Below are positions 1 through 7,551 of a stretch of 64,000 bases of DNA, piece by piece. The notes under the pieces are model-generated. The model saw only the letters and a list, made by a program, of their open reading frames with translations, had not been told where the DNA came from and did not search any database. The translations under genes and the position numbers were made by a program. This DNA comes from JBMDXB01 sp048594975. Its GTDB lineage: Bacteria > Acidobacteriota > Vicinamibacteria > Vicinamibacterales > 2-12-FULL-66-21. Location of the stretch: positions 441,375 through 505,374 of the forward strand of contig JBMDXQ010000090.1 in NCBI GenBank assembly GCA_048594975.1, written 5' to 3'. How positions within the stretch are numbered: the stretch's first letter is position 1; every line of letters begins with the position of its first letter.

Positions 1-54
1 AGGAGCGATGGCGCGAACACGGTGCCAGATTATCCGAATGCTAAGATGGGTGCC

Positions 55-573
55 ATGCGTTGCCCGCTGCTGCCGCAGACCACGCTCTTCGCTGCCGTGA
101 TGCTGCTCTCGGCGGTCGGCTGCGGTTCCGAACCGCGCCAGGCGACGCCACGTGCCGCGCCGCCTGCGCAGGCCGATCCACCGCCGGCGGTCGTGCCGCG
201 AGGCTACCCGGGGGCGCTGCCTCCCCTACCGCAGGTACCTTTTCAACCGGCGCGGCCGCTCGACCTGGGCCAGGCCGTGTACGCATTTGCCGCCAGGCAT
301 CCGGAGATTCTTCACCACGTTCCCTGCTTCTGCGGATGCGAGCGGCAGGGACATCGCGGCAACGACGACTGCTTCGTGGCCTCGCGGGAGGCGGACGGCC
401 GTCCGCAATGGGAAATGCACGGCTACGTCTGAGCGGTGTGCATTGACGTCGCGCGTGACGCGATGCAGATGCACGGCAACGGCACCCCGCTGGCGGCGAT
501 TCGCGCCGCCATCGAACGCCGCTACGGTCCCCACTACCCATCGATGACGCCGGCGCCCGCACCGCCGAAGTAG
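55..573 (+). CDS. PCYCGC-motif lipoprotein, probable selenoprotein (UGA at 430-432 read as Sec)
   Basis: Read through one UGA, this gives a 172-residue exported lipoprotein. Residues 1-23 are a lipoprotein signal ending in the lipobox AVGC (Cys23), then a Pro-rich linker. The conserved part has PCFCGC at 90-95, GHRGNDDCF (Cys106) and, after the UGA (residue 126), AVCIDVARDAM and a C-terminal helix. This matches the PCYCGC-motif family (Pfam PF13798), which as I recall has HG..CxxC at this point, so UGA replaces the first Cys and gives UxxC. The frame stays open and family-like for 46 codons to TAG at 571-573. A hairpin at 439-467 sits where a bacterial SECIS should. Start chosen at ATG 55 because it gives a normal signal peptide; ATG 46 and GTG 22 are in frame. 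The function of the family is unknown; redox or metal binding is inferred from Cys/Sec content. The sensor kinase begins 5 bases later. The alternative is a point-mutated pseudogene. Confidence 0.8.
430..467 (+). promoter_or_regulatory. UGA codon plus SECIS-like hairpin of the PCYCGC gene
   Basis: The UGA is at 430-432. Six bases later a stem forms: TGCAT (439-443) pairs with ATGCA (463-467), then an asymmetric internal loop (TGA against CG), then CGTC (447-450) with GACG (457-460), capped by a six-base loop GCGCGT at 451-456. The apical loop lies 19-24 bases after the UGA, within the spacing usual for bacterial SelB-binding SECIS elements inside the coding sequence. The pairings are seen directly; SelB recognition is inferred. 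Confidence 0.55.
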
Positions 574-578
574 CAACA

Positions 579-2114
579 ATGGAGGAGACGCACCCGCCGG
601 CCGCGGCTCCCGGCGAATCCTTCGCGCGCCTGTTCGAAGCCGTTCACGAAGGCGTCTACATCGGCTGCCTCACCGCCTCGTCGAGCGTCACCATCGCCGC
701 GAACCCGCACCTCAAGCTGATGTTCGGCTACGCGCCCGACATCCGGCAGGAGGACGTGCGCCCCTTCGACCCCGAGCGTTTCGTCGACGTGCAGGCGCGG
801 GAAGGATTCCTCGATCGGCTGCGCCGCGACGGCTCAGTGAGGGATTACCTGCTGCAGCTGCGGCGGGCAGATTCGACGCCGGCCTGGATTGAGGTCACGG
901 CGCACGCGGAGGCGGGCGGAGAGGGCCTCCGTCTCGAGGCGCTGATGCGTGACGTGAGCGAGCGCAAGCGCCTCGACGACCAGGCGCGCGATCTCTATTA
1001 CCAGCTCCTGCAGGCGGAGAAGCTCGCCTCGCTCGGCCAGACGATTTCCGGTGTCGCGCACGAGCTCAACAACCCGCTCGCGACCATTCTGACATTGGCC
1101 GAGCGTCTGGCGCAGCAACCGGCCGACGAGCGGACGCAGCGCGGGCTCGAGACGATTCTGCGCGAGTCGGAGCGCGCCGCGAAAATCGTGCGCAGCCTGC
1201 TGATGTTCGCGCGCAAGCGCCACACCACGCGGGCCCTCGTCGACGTGAACCAGGTGGTCCGCGAGACGCTGGCGCTGCGCGCCTACGAACAGCGGCTCCA
1301 CAACATCAGCGTCCTCGAGGCGCTGCCTTCCGGCCTGCCGCACGTGTTCGCCGATCCGCACCAGCTGCAGCAGGTGCTACTCAACCTGATCATCAACGCC
1401 GAGCAGGCGATGATCGCCGCCGCCGGGCGCGGCACGCTGATCCTGCGCACCTGGCACGATCCGGAGCGCGACGCCGTCGTCCTCGAGGTCAACGACGACG
1501 GGCCCGGTGTCCCGGACGACGTGCAGCCGCGGATCTTCGATCCGTTCTTCACGACGAAGGAAGTCGGCAAGGGCACCGGCCTGGGCCTGACGGTGGCCTA
1601 CGCGATCGTGCAGGAGCACGGCGGCAGGCTGAGCGTGCGGTCGGAGCAGGACCGCGGCGCCTCGTTCTTCGTGGAGCTGCCGGCCGGCGCCGGACCGGTA
1701 AAGCCGCCCCTGCCGTGCGGACCGGAGATCGCCACCGGGCAGATTGGTTCCGGAGCCACCGCGCTCGTCGTGGAGGACGAAGCGGCGCTGGGCGCTGCCG
1801 TCGCCGAGGCCCTCGGGGACGCCGGCTTTGCCGTCGATCGCGCCAGCGACGGTCTCGAAGCGCTCGAGCGCGTGCGCGGCGCGCGCTACGACGTGATCGT
1901 GTGCGACCTGAAGATGCCGCGGCTGGACGGCGCGCAGTTCTACCGTGAGCTGGTGGGCATCGATTCCTCGATGGCGCGGCGGATCCTGTTCGTGACCGGC
2001 GACGTCGCCGGCACCGAGGCGGAACGCTTCCTCGAGGAGAGCGGGTGCCAGTGGCTGGCGAAGCCGTTTCGGCTGAAGGACCTGCTGCGCGTTGCGCGGG
2101 ACCTGAGGTCGTAG
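579..2114 (+). CDS. PAS-containing hybrid sensor histidine kinase with C-terminal receiver
   Basis: This is a soluble 511-residue hybrid kinase. Residues ~10-130 form a PAS-like sensory domain ending in the usual LMRDVSERKRL linker. The HisKA domain has the phospho-acceptor in VAHELNNPLATIL (His161). The HATPase domain follows with N box NLIINAEQAM, G1 DDGPGVPDD and G2 GKGTGLGLTVAYAIVQEHGG. A receiver domain covers ~390-511, with acidic pocket VVEDE, phosphorylated Asp443 in VCDLKMP and Lys in LAKPF. No membrane segments are visible, so the signal is probably intracellular. It sits 5 bases after the PCYCGC lipoprotein gene, which suggests co-transcription. No dedicated output domain is attached; a separate regulator is needed. 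Confidence 0.92.
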   Translation: MEETHPPAAAPGESFARLFEAVHEGVYIGCLTASSSVTIAANPHLKLMFGYAPDIRQEDVRPFDPERFVDVQAREGFLDRLRRDGSVRDYLLQLRRADSTPAWIEVTAHAEAGGEGLRLEALMRDVSERKRLDDQARDLYYQLLQAEKLASLGQTISGVAHELNNPLATILTLAERLAQQPADERTQRGLETILRESERAAKIVRSLLMFARKRHTTRALVDVNQVVRETLALRAYEQRLHNISVLEALPSGLPHVFADPHQLQQVLLNLIINAEQAMIAAAGRGTLILRTWHDPERDAVVLEVNDDGPGVPDDVQPRIFDPFFTTKEVGKGTGLGLTVAYAIVQEHGGRLSVRSEQDRGASFFVELPAGAGPVKPPLPCGPEIATGQIGSGATALVVEDEAALGAAVAEALGDAGFAVDRASDGLEALERVRGARYDVIVCDLKMPRLDGAQFYRELVGIDSSMARRILFVTGDVAGTEAERFLEESGCQWLAKPFRLKDLLRVARDLRS

Positions 2115-2171
2115 AAGGGGCAGAGGCCGCCGAGTGGGGCCGGCAATCGGGGTTCACTCACAGGCCACTGA

Positions 2172-2236
2172 GGCCACGGAGTTGGTGCGACTCCGTGGCC
2201 TTCGGGGCCTCTGAGTTGGTACGACTCCGTGACCTC
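2172..2236. terminator. Inverted-repeat cluster between convergent genes
   Basis: GGCCACGGAGT (2172-2182) pairs perfectly with ACTCCGTGGCC (2190-2200) around a seven-base loop. A second, diverged copy of the same unit follows (GAGTTGGTACGACTC and GTGACCTCA, about 2208-2236). The pair lies between a rightward kinase gene and a leftward sigma-factor gene, so a bidirectional terminator is the simplest reading. There is no U-tract. Confidence 0.6.
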
Positions 2237-2237
2237 A

Positions 2238-3125
2238 TCACCGAGCGACGGCGGCGGCCATCGGCTCACTCTCGACCGTTAGCCGCTCGCGCCCCTGCGG
2301 CCTCTTGTAAGGCAGGACGACACCGCGTTGGCCGGGCACGCGGTTCCTGGCCATGCGCATCTTCCGGAGCGTCTTCTGGAACGCGACGATCCCGGGCACG
2401 AGCGCCGCCTCCGGAGTATCGGCGCCGAGCGCCTTGCGCAGCCGCTGGATCGCCCGCGCGTGCAGCTGCGAGACACGCGACTCATTCACGCCTATCTCCG
2501 CGCCGATCTGCTTCATCGTCGCTTCGCCGTAGTAGTAGAGGCCGATCACCTTGCGTTCGCGCGGCGGCAGCGAGCCGATGGCGGCGCGGATGCGGTCGCG
2601 CACCTCCTGGTTCTCGAGTTTCTTGTCCGGCGCCTCGGGTTCCGAGGGCACCATGACGGCGGGCAGCGACGTGAGCACGGGGTGGTCGCCGGCCGAGACC
2701 GGCGACGTGGACTCGATGGTGGTGATGCGCAGAATGGTGCGCCCGAGCCGCGCCTCGTCCGAACCAACGCGCGCCGCGAGGTCGGCGAGCGTGGGCTCGG
2801 CACCAAGTTCGCGCCGCAGGGATTCACGCGCCGCCTCGATCTGGCGGCGCTGCCGCCGCACGCCGCGCGGCCACGCGTCCTTGCGCAGCGCGTCGATCAT
2901 CGCGCCGCGGACCCGGCGTTCGGCAAACGTCTCGAACTTGATGCCGCGTCCTTCGTCGAAGCGGCGGGCCGCGTCGATGAGTCCCAGCATTCCGTCCTGA
3001 ACGAGATCGCCGAGCTCGATCGAGTGCGGCATGGACGCCGCCACCCGGCGGGCGAGCGATTCGACGAACGGCAGCCCGGCGGCAATGCGGGCGCGCTGGC
3101 GGCTGGCAAGGGCGTGGACTCGCAT
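2238..3125 (-). CDS. Sigma-70 family RNA polymerase sigma factor, FliA/WhiG (group 3) type
   Basis: A 295-residue alternative sigma factor. Region 2 is visible at ~30-95 (SIELGDLVQDGMLGLIDAARRFDEGRGIKFETFAERRVRGAMIDAL split over regions 2.1-2.4), region 3 at ~105-150 (GAEPTLADLAARVG), and region 4 at ~195-235 (LPPRERKVIGLYYYGEATMKQIG then NESRVSQLHARAIQRL). The order and wording are those of FliA/SigD/WhiG sigma factors. A basic tail of ~60 residues follows region 4 (KTLRKMRMARNR, LPYKRP), longer than usual. No flagellar genes occur nearby, so the classical motility role cannot be assumed. It faces the kinase gene tail to tail. Confidence 0.88.
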   Translation of the reverse strand: MRVHALASRQRARIAAGLPFVESLARRVAASMPHSIELGDLVQDGMLGLIDAARRFDEGRGIKFETFAERRVRGAMIDALRKDAWPRGVRRQRRQIEAARESLRRELGAEPTLADLAARVGSDEARLGRTILRITTIESTSPVSAGDHPVLTSLPAVMVPSEPEAPDKKLENQEVRDRIRAAIGSLPPRERKVIGLYYYGEATMKQIGAEIGVNESRVSQLHARAIQRLRKALGADTPEAALVPGIVAFQKTLRKMRMARNRVPGQRGVVLPYKRPQGRERLTVESEPMAAAVAR

Positions 3126-3366
3126 GGACTCGGCTCCTGTTGGCGCGACACCTTGGCGATGCGGGGCCGCGGACGGACGCGGCAGAGCGCAACCGGAATA
3201 CCAGAGCCGCGGCGAAGCAATGGCGAATCCTGCGGTTACCTGTGTACGACCCGTAAGTGCTTATTGTTGATTGTGTTAGCAGCGTGCCGGCGTGTGAAGG
3301 GGCGGGAAATTCCGGGCGTTGGCGCTGCCGACATGCGTCAAACACTTGACTCCAGGCACGAGGCCG
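3126..3366. other. Intergenic region between sigma gene and mini-protein gene
   Basis: About 240 bases upstream of the sigma-factor gene. The stretch 3250-3290 is richer in A and T than its surroundings and is the likely promoter zone for the leftward sigma gene. I see no convincing -35/-10 pair, hairpin, RNA gene or conserved short reading frame. Confidence 0.4.
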
Positions 3367-3612
3367 TCAAGAGATTGACTCTCTCCGTCCCCTGAGGCGC
3401 TGGCGCAGATCGCGCGTCGTCTTCAGCGCCTCGAGCACGCTCGTGACGACCTGACCCGCCCGCGCGCGCGTCGGCTCATCGCCGGTCTTCGTTTCGATCA
3501 GTTCCGCATTCGCGAGGATGATTCCGAGCTGGTTGTTCAGGCGATGGAACAGGAGGCCGAGCTCCGGGGGTTCGTCCACCGAAGTCGCCGCCGGCCGATC
3601 CGCGGCGGTCAT
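3367..3612 (-). CDS. Histidine-kinase DHp-like mini-protein without an ATPase domain
   Basis: An 81-residue protein whose core reads LGLLFHRLNNQLGIILANAELIE followed by a long second helix (RARAGQVVTSVLEALKTTRDLRQRL). The HRLNNQL box resembles the H box of HisKA dimerisation domains (HELNNPL), and the two-helix plan fits a DHp hairpin, but there is no HATPase domain. The ATG start at 3610-3612 overlaps the TGA of the upstream HTH gene (ATGA), so the two are translationally coupled. It could be a phosphotransfer intermediate or a kinase-interacting antagonist; this is inference. The name describes the sequence only. Confidence 0.6.
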   Translation of the reverse strand: MTAADRPAATSVDEPPELGLLFHRLNNQLGIILANAELIETKTGDEPTRARAGQVVTSVLEALKTTRDLRQRLRGRRESIS

Positions 3613-3806
3613 GACGCTTCTTTGGTCAGCTCGGTCGATCGCGCCGGATCCCGCCACAACGTGTCGACGAAGATGCGCACCGAGCCGCCCGCGGTGCGGA
3701 CGTACTCCACCTTGCCGCTCGCGATCCAGTTGTAGATGGTGCGCCGGCTGACGCCGACGAGTTCGCACGCCTTCATGATCGAGATGGTCTTGCGATCAAT
3801 CATCAT
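3609..3806 (-). CDS. Excisionase-family (helix-turn-helix) DNA-binding protein
   Basis: A 65-residue protein with a MerR/excisionase-like winged helix: ISIMKACELVGVSRRTIYNW (helix-turn-helix) followed by IASGKVEYVRTAGGSVRIF, where the wing and its Arg contact DNA in this family. The start at ATG 3806 (MMIDRK) follows a purine-rich GGGGAC; a longer in-frame extension exists but is Arg-rich and unlike the family. The stop overlaps the start of the DHp-like mini-protein by 4 bases, so the two form an operon. It diverges from the NtrC-type activator 165 bases away and may regulate that gene or itself. Confidence 0.75.
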   Translation of the reverse strand: MMIDRKTISIMKACELVGVSRRTIYNWIASGKVEYVRTAGGSVRIFVDTLWRDPARSTELTKEAS

Positions 3807-3971
3807 CGCGTCCCCGGCGGCGCAGGTGCTGTCCCGGCCGCCCCTCTCAGTGGTCCGTCTTGCAGTTCGCCCGTGTGTATCGGAACAGCCGGTCCGGTGC
3901 TGTAGGGCCGAGCCGACGGATCGTTTGACCTTCCGAACCACCGGGTGTCAAAATACCGCCCGCTCGACTAA

Positions 3972-5378
3972 ATGACTGAGAGTCAGAAACATCTGCTCCT
4001 CGTCGACGACGAAAGTGCGCTGCGGGAAGCGATCGCCGAGCGCCTCGGGGAGCACGGCTTCCTCGTCGAGCAGGCGGCAACCGGCGAGCAGGCAGTCGAG
4101 CGTCTTGCCGACTTCGCGTTCGACATCGTGGTCACCGATCTCAGGCTGCCGGGCCTCGATGGCCGCCAGGTGATCGAGGCGGCGCGCGACCGCTATCCCG
4201 ACATCATCCCGATCGTCATCACCGGCTTTGGAACCGTGAAGGACGCGGTCGAAGCCATCAAGCAGGGTGCAGCCGACTTCATCACCAAGCCGTTCCAGTT
4301 CGACGCATTCCTGCACGTGCTGCAGTCGGCGCTGGAGCAGCGGCGGCTCAGGTCGGAGAACGCCTATCTGCGATCCCAGCTCGAGAACCGCTACCGCATC
4401 GACGGCCTCGTAGGGCGGAGCCGGGTGATGCGCAACCTCTTCCAGCTGCTCGAGACCGTCGCCGCAACCTCGAGCACGGTGCTGATCACCGGCGAGACCG
4501 GGACGGGAAAAGAGCTCGCCGCGCGCGCGATCCATCACAACAGCGCGCGCCGGGCCCACCGTTTCGTGGCCATCAACTGCAGTGCCATCCCGGAGACGCT
4601 CCTCGAGGCCGAGCTCTTCGGCCACGTGCGTGGCGCGTTCACCGGTGCCGTCGGCTCGCGGCAGGGACGGCTCGAGCAGGCACACCGCGGCACGCTGTTC
4701 CTCGACGAGGTCGGGACGATGAGTCCCGCGCTGCAGGCCAAGCTCCTGCGCGTGCTGCAGGAGCGGGAGTTCGAGCGGGTGGGCGACTCGCACACCGTCA
4801 AGATCGACGTCCGCGTGATCGCCGCGACGCATTCGGACCTCGCAAGGATGGTGGCGGACGGTACGTTCCGCGAGGACCTCTTCTACCGGCTCAACGTCAT
4901 CCCGGTGCGGCTGCCGCCCCTGCGCGAACGGCGCGAAGACATCCCGCTGCTCACCCAGCACTTCCTGCAACGGCTGGCCGCGGAAACCGGTCGCGACCCG
5001 GTCACGGTGTCGCAGGAAGCCATGCGCCGCCTGATGGCCCATGCCTGGCCGGGTAACGTCCGGCAGCTCGAGAACGCGATCGAACGATGCCTCGCGTTCA
5101 GCCACGGCCGGACGGTGATTGACGTCGGCGATCTCGCGCCCGAAATTCAGGAGCAGCCGGTCGACATCGAAGCAGACGGGGCGTGGTTCCCCGACGACGG
5201 CGTGGACTTCGAGCGCTACATCGAGGCGGTGGAGCTCTCGCTGATCAAGCACTCGCTCGAACGCACCCGGGGCAACAAGCGGCAGGCGGCGCGCCTGCTG
5301 AACTTGAAGCGGACGACCCTCATCGAAAAGCTGAAACGCCTCGAGCCGCGCGGAGAATCCTCGAAGGGGTCGGTCTAG
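3972..5378 (+). CDS. Sigma-54-dependent response regulator, NtrC family
   Basis: A 468-residue activator. The receiver domain (1-120) has VDDES, phospho-acceptor Asp56 in VVTDLRLPG and Lys106 in ITKPF. The AAA+ domain (~145-380) has Walker A GETGTGKE at 174-181, the sigma-54 contact loop GAFTGA at 221-226, Walker B FLDEVG and the arginine-finger region FREDLFYRLNVIPVRLPPLR. A Fis-type HTH ends the protein (GNKRQAARLLNLKRTTLIEKL). It should turn phosphorylation into sigma-54 promoter opening. The hybrid kinase at 579-2114 or an unlinked kinase may be its partner. The next gene starts 4 bases after its stop, so they are probably co-transcribed. Confidence 0.94.
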   Translation: MTESQKHLLLVDDESALREAIAERLGEHGFLVEQAATGEQAVERLADFAFDIVVTDLRLPGLDGRQVIEAARDRYPDIIPIVITGFGTVKDAVEAIKQGAADFITKPFQFDAFLHVLQSALEQRRLRSENAYLRSQLENRYRIDGLVGRSRVMRNLFQLLETVAATSSTVLITGETGTGKELAARAIHHNSARRAHRFVAINCSAIPETLLEAELFGHVRGAFTGAVGSRQGRLEQAHRGTLFLDEVGTMSPALQAKLLRVLQEREFERVGDSHTVKIDVRVIAATHSDLARMVADGTFREDLFYRLNVIPVRLPPLRERREDIPLLTQHFLQRLAAETGRDPVTVSQEAMRRLMAHAWPGNVRQLENAIERCLAFSHGRTVIDVGDLAPEIQEQPVDIEADGAWFPDDGVDFERYIEAVELSLIKHSLERTRGNKRQAARLLNLKRTTLIEKLKRLEPRGESSKGSV

Positions 5379-5382
5379 CCCG

Positions 5383-6054
5383 ATGCCGCCGCGCCACGCG
5401 TACTGGACGATCATCCTCGAAGGAAAGCCGACCGCGTTCAGATCACACCACCGCGACGAGCTGTTGCCGACGTTCAAGCAGCTCCAGGTGCGACACCCCG
5501 ACGTCGTCATGAAGTGGTTCTCGCGCGGGCGGCTGTGGAGCTCGCCCGAGGAGGAGCACGCGGCGCTGGCGGCAGGGCGCCGGGCGCCGTCCGAGCATCG
5601 CGCCCGCGACTGGCGCCCAGGCGGCTCGCACCAGGATCCGCGCGCGCGTTTCAAGGTGCCGCGCGGCGAGAAGCGCCTTCGGTTTGCCAAACGGCTCGGG
5701 CGGCAGCAGCGCGAACCGCAGGGTGGCGCGGGTCAGCGCGGAGCGGGCGATCCGTCCGGCGGCGCCTGGCGGTCACGGCAGGAGAAACGCGGCGTCTCCC
5801 CGGGCGGCCGTCGTCCCGGCGGCCGCGGGCCTGATGCAGGCGGACCCCCCGGCCAGGGTGGCAGGGGCGGCTGGCCAGCACGCGATCGAGGGAGCCGGGA
5901 CGCGGTGCCCAAGGAGCGCGAACAGGGTGGGCGCGGGCCCGTCAGGCCCGACACCCGCGGCTGGCGACGCGATCGTCGCACCGGCAGCCAGAAAGGTCCG
6001 CGCGGACGAGGGCCGGGCGGCGGCCGGCGCGGCGGGGGAGGGCGGGACCGGTGA
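5383..6054 (+). CDS. Conserved N-terminal domain with long Arg/Gly-rich disordered tail
   Basis: A 223-residue protein. The first ~60 residues look folded and conserved (HAYWTIILEGKPTAFRSHH, LLPTFKQLQ, VVMKWFSRGRLW). From ~70 to the end it is almost only Gly, Arg, Pro and Gln, with RGG/RG-type motifs and no hydrophobic core, so it should be disordered and strongly basic. Such tails often bind RNA. I do not recognise a named family. It starts 4 bases after the NtrC-type gene and ends overlapping the next start, so it sits in that operon. The very high GC of the tail leaves open reading frames in other phases; this one is chosen because its N-terminus is protein-like and its start is coupled to the gene before it. 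Confidence 0.65.
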   Translation: MPPRHAYWTIILEGKPTAFRSHHRDELLPTFKQLQVRHPDVVMKWFSRGRLWSSPEEEHAALAAGRRAPSEHRARDWRPGGSHQDPRARFKVPRGEKRLRFAKRLGRQQREPQGGAGQRGAGDPSGGAWRSRQEKRGVSPGGRRPGGRGPDAGGPPGQGGRGGWPARDRGSRDAVPKEREQGGRGPVRPDTRGWRRDRRTGSQKGPRGRGPGGGRRGGGGRDR

Positions 6055-6398
6055 TCGCGCACGTCGTGTTGTTCGAACCGAGGCCCGGGCTAACCCGTGC
6101 AGAGCGCCAGCAGATCGTCGATGGACTTCGTGCCGCTGCGCGCCACGTTCCGGCGATACGCCGGCTGCGCGTCGGGCGCCGCGTGCGCCACGGCCTTCCC
6201 GGCTACGAGCAGGCCATGGGCGACGACTACTCGTGTGCCGCCATCATCGAATTCGAAACGACGCAGGCGCTGATCGAGTATCTCGCACATCCCGCGCACG
6301 AGGCGATCGGCCGCCACTTCACCGAATCGAGCGTCCGCGCGCTGGCCTACGACTACCAGCTCGTCGAAGCGGACGACGCCGGCGCGCTTCTCGACTAG
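6051..6398 (+). CDS. Dabb (stress-responsive alpha/beta barrel) domain protein
   Basis: A 115-residue single-domain protein starting MIAHVVLFEPRPGLTRAERQ, the usual opening strand of Dabb proteins (IxHVVLFKxK), with a second strand CAAIIEFETTQALIEYLAHP and the conserved ending HxxxGRHF. These dimeric barrels often lack a known enzymatic role; some bind hydrophobic ligands. The GTG start overlaps the stop of the Arg/Gly-rich gene by four bases (GTGA), showing translational coupling with the regulator operon. The physiological role is unknown. Confidence 0.85.
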   Translation: MIAHVVLFEPRPGLTRAERQQIVDGLRAAARHVPAIRRLRVGRRVRHGLPGYEQAMGDDYSCAAIIEFETTQALIEYLAHPAHEAIGRHFTESSVRALAYDYQLVEADDAGALLD

Positions 6399-6447
6399 GC
6401 GCCCACCGTTTCACCATCACACCGGCGCAGAGATCGCGGAGGACGTG

Positions 6448-7515
6448 CTACGAGACCAGCGCGCCCTGGGCGCGTTCGGGGACGAAGAAGAACTCTTCTA
6501 TGAGCTCCCGGAGGCGGGAGATCGAGTCGGCGGAGTTCACCGCCACGCGCAGGTGCGATCCGTTCTCGATGCCCTTCGTGTACCAGGCGTTCAGTGCGCG
6601 AAGCTTGTTGATCACCCAGCGCTCGCGGCCGCGCGCCGGCGCGTGCGTCGCCGACTCGACAGGCGGGCCCGGCGCGACGTGCCGGAAGCCCTCCGCTTCG
6701 TCGACGCGCTCGTTCAGCAGCAGCTCGATGTACTCGAGGAGGAACCGGCCGCGATCTTCGAGCGACACGACGGGCGGCTCACGCCCGTCCGCCAGGGCCG
6801 CCGCCTGCTCGAAGATCCACGGATTGCGCAAGGCGCCGCGGCCCACGAGGACGCCCGCGACGGCTGAATCGGCGAGCCGGTCCACGACCTGCTGCGGGTC
6901 GACGCAATCGCCGCTGCCCAGCACGGGAATCTTCACCCCTGCCGCAACCCGCGCGATCAGGTCCCAGTCGGAGGCGCCGGAATACGACTGCGCGGCGGTC
7001 CGGCCGTGCACCGCAAGGGCGGCGGCACCTGCGTCCTCCATCCGCCGCGCGAGCGCGGGAGCGTTGATCTCGTTCGCATCCCATCCCGCGCGCATCTTCA
7101 CCGTCACCGGGATGCGCACGGCGCGCGCCATCGCGCGCACGATCTCGGCCGCGTGCTCCGGCTCGCGCATCAGACTGCAGCCCGCGTTGTGCTTGGCGAT
7201 CTTCGGCACCGGACAGCCCATGTTGACATCCACCACGTCGGCACCCATGCCCTCGACGATCTGCGCGGCCGCCGCCATCTTCTCCGGGTCGCCGCCGAAG
7301 ATCTGGATTGAGACCGGACGCTCCTCCTCGGTGTACTCGGCGTACTCGAGGGTCCGGTCGATGCCGCGCACGAGCCCCTCGGAGCTCACCATCTCGGTGA
7401 CGACAAGCCCGCACCCGCCCTTTCGCTTCACCAGCCGGCGAAACGCGGTGTCCGTCATACCCGCCATCGGGGCGAGCGCAAACGGCGGCGAGAACGTCAC
7501 GGAACCGATCGTCAT
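6448..7515 (-). CDS. dusB: tRNA-dihydrouridine synthase B
   Basis: A 355-residue FMN-dependent enzyme that reduces uridine to dihydrouridine in the tRNA D-loop. The N-terminal TIM barrel opens FALAPMAGMTDTAFRRLVKRKG, the catalytic Cys101 lies in VNMGCPVPKI, and the phosphate-binding end of the barrel is seen in IPVLGSGDC and VGRGALRNPWIF. The C-terminal helical domain is present (FLLEYIELLLNE), so length and layout fit the DusB branch. It is transcribed away from the Dabb gene and lies just downstream of the NusG paralogue on the same strand. Confidence 0.93.
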   Translation of the reverse strand: MTIGSVTFSPPFALAPMAGMTDTAFRRLVKRKGGCGLVVTEMVSSEGLVRGIDRTLEYAEYTEEERPVSIQIFGGDPEKMAAAAQIVEGMGADVVDVNMGCPVPKIAKHNAGCSLMREPEHAAEIVRAMARAVRIPVTVKMRAGWDANEINAPALARRMEDAGAAALAVHGRTAAQSYSGASDWDLIARVAAGVKIPVLGSGDCVDPQQVVDRLADSAVAGVLVGRGALRNPWIFEQAAALADGREPPVVSLEDRGRFLLEYIELLLNERVDEAEGFRHVAPGPPVESATHAPARGRERWVINKLRALNAWYTKGIENGSHLRVAVNSADSISRLRELIEEFFFVPERAQGALVS

Positions 7516-7551
7516 GTCAGGAGTACGTCGGCCGGGACCTCGGTCCCGGCA

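Noticed and set aside
430..432. UGA in the first gene taken as a real stop, giving a short lipoprotein of ~125 residues
   Set aside because: The same frame continues with family-like sequence for 46 codons, the stop falls at a conserved Cys position, and selD shows that UGA recoding is used.
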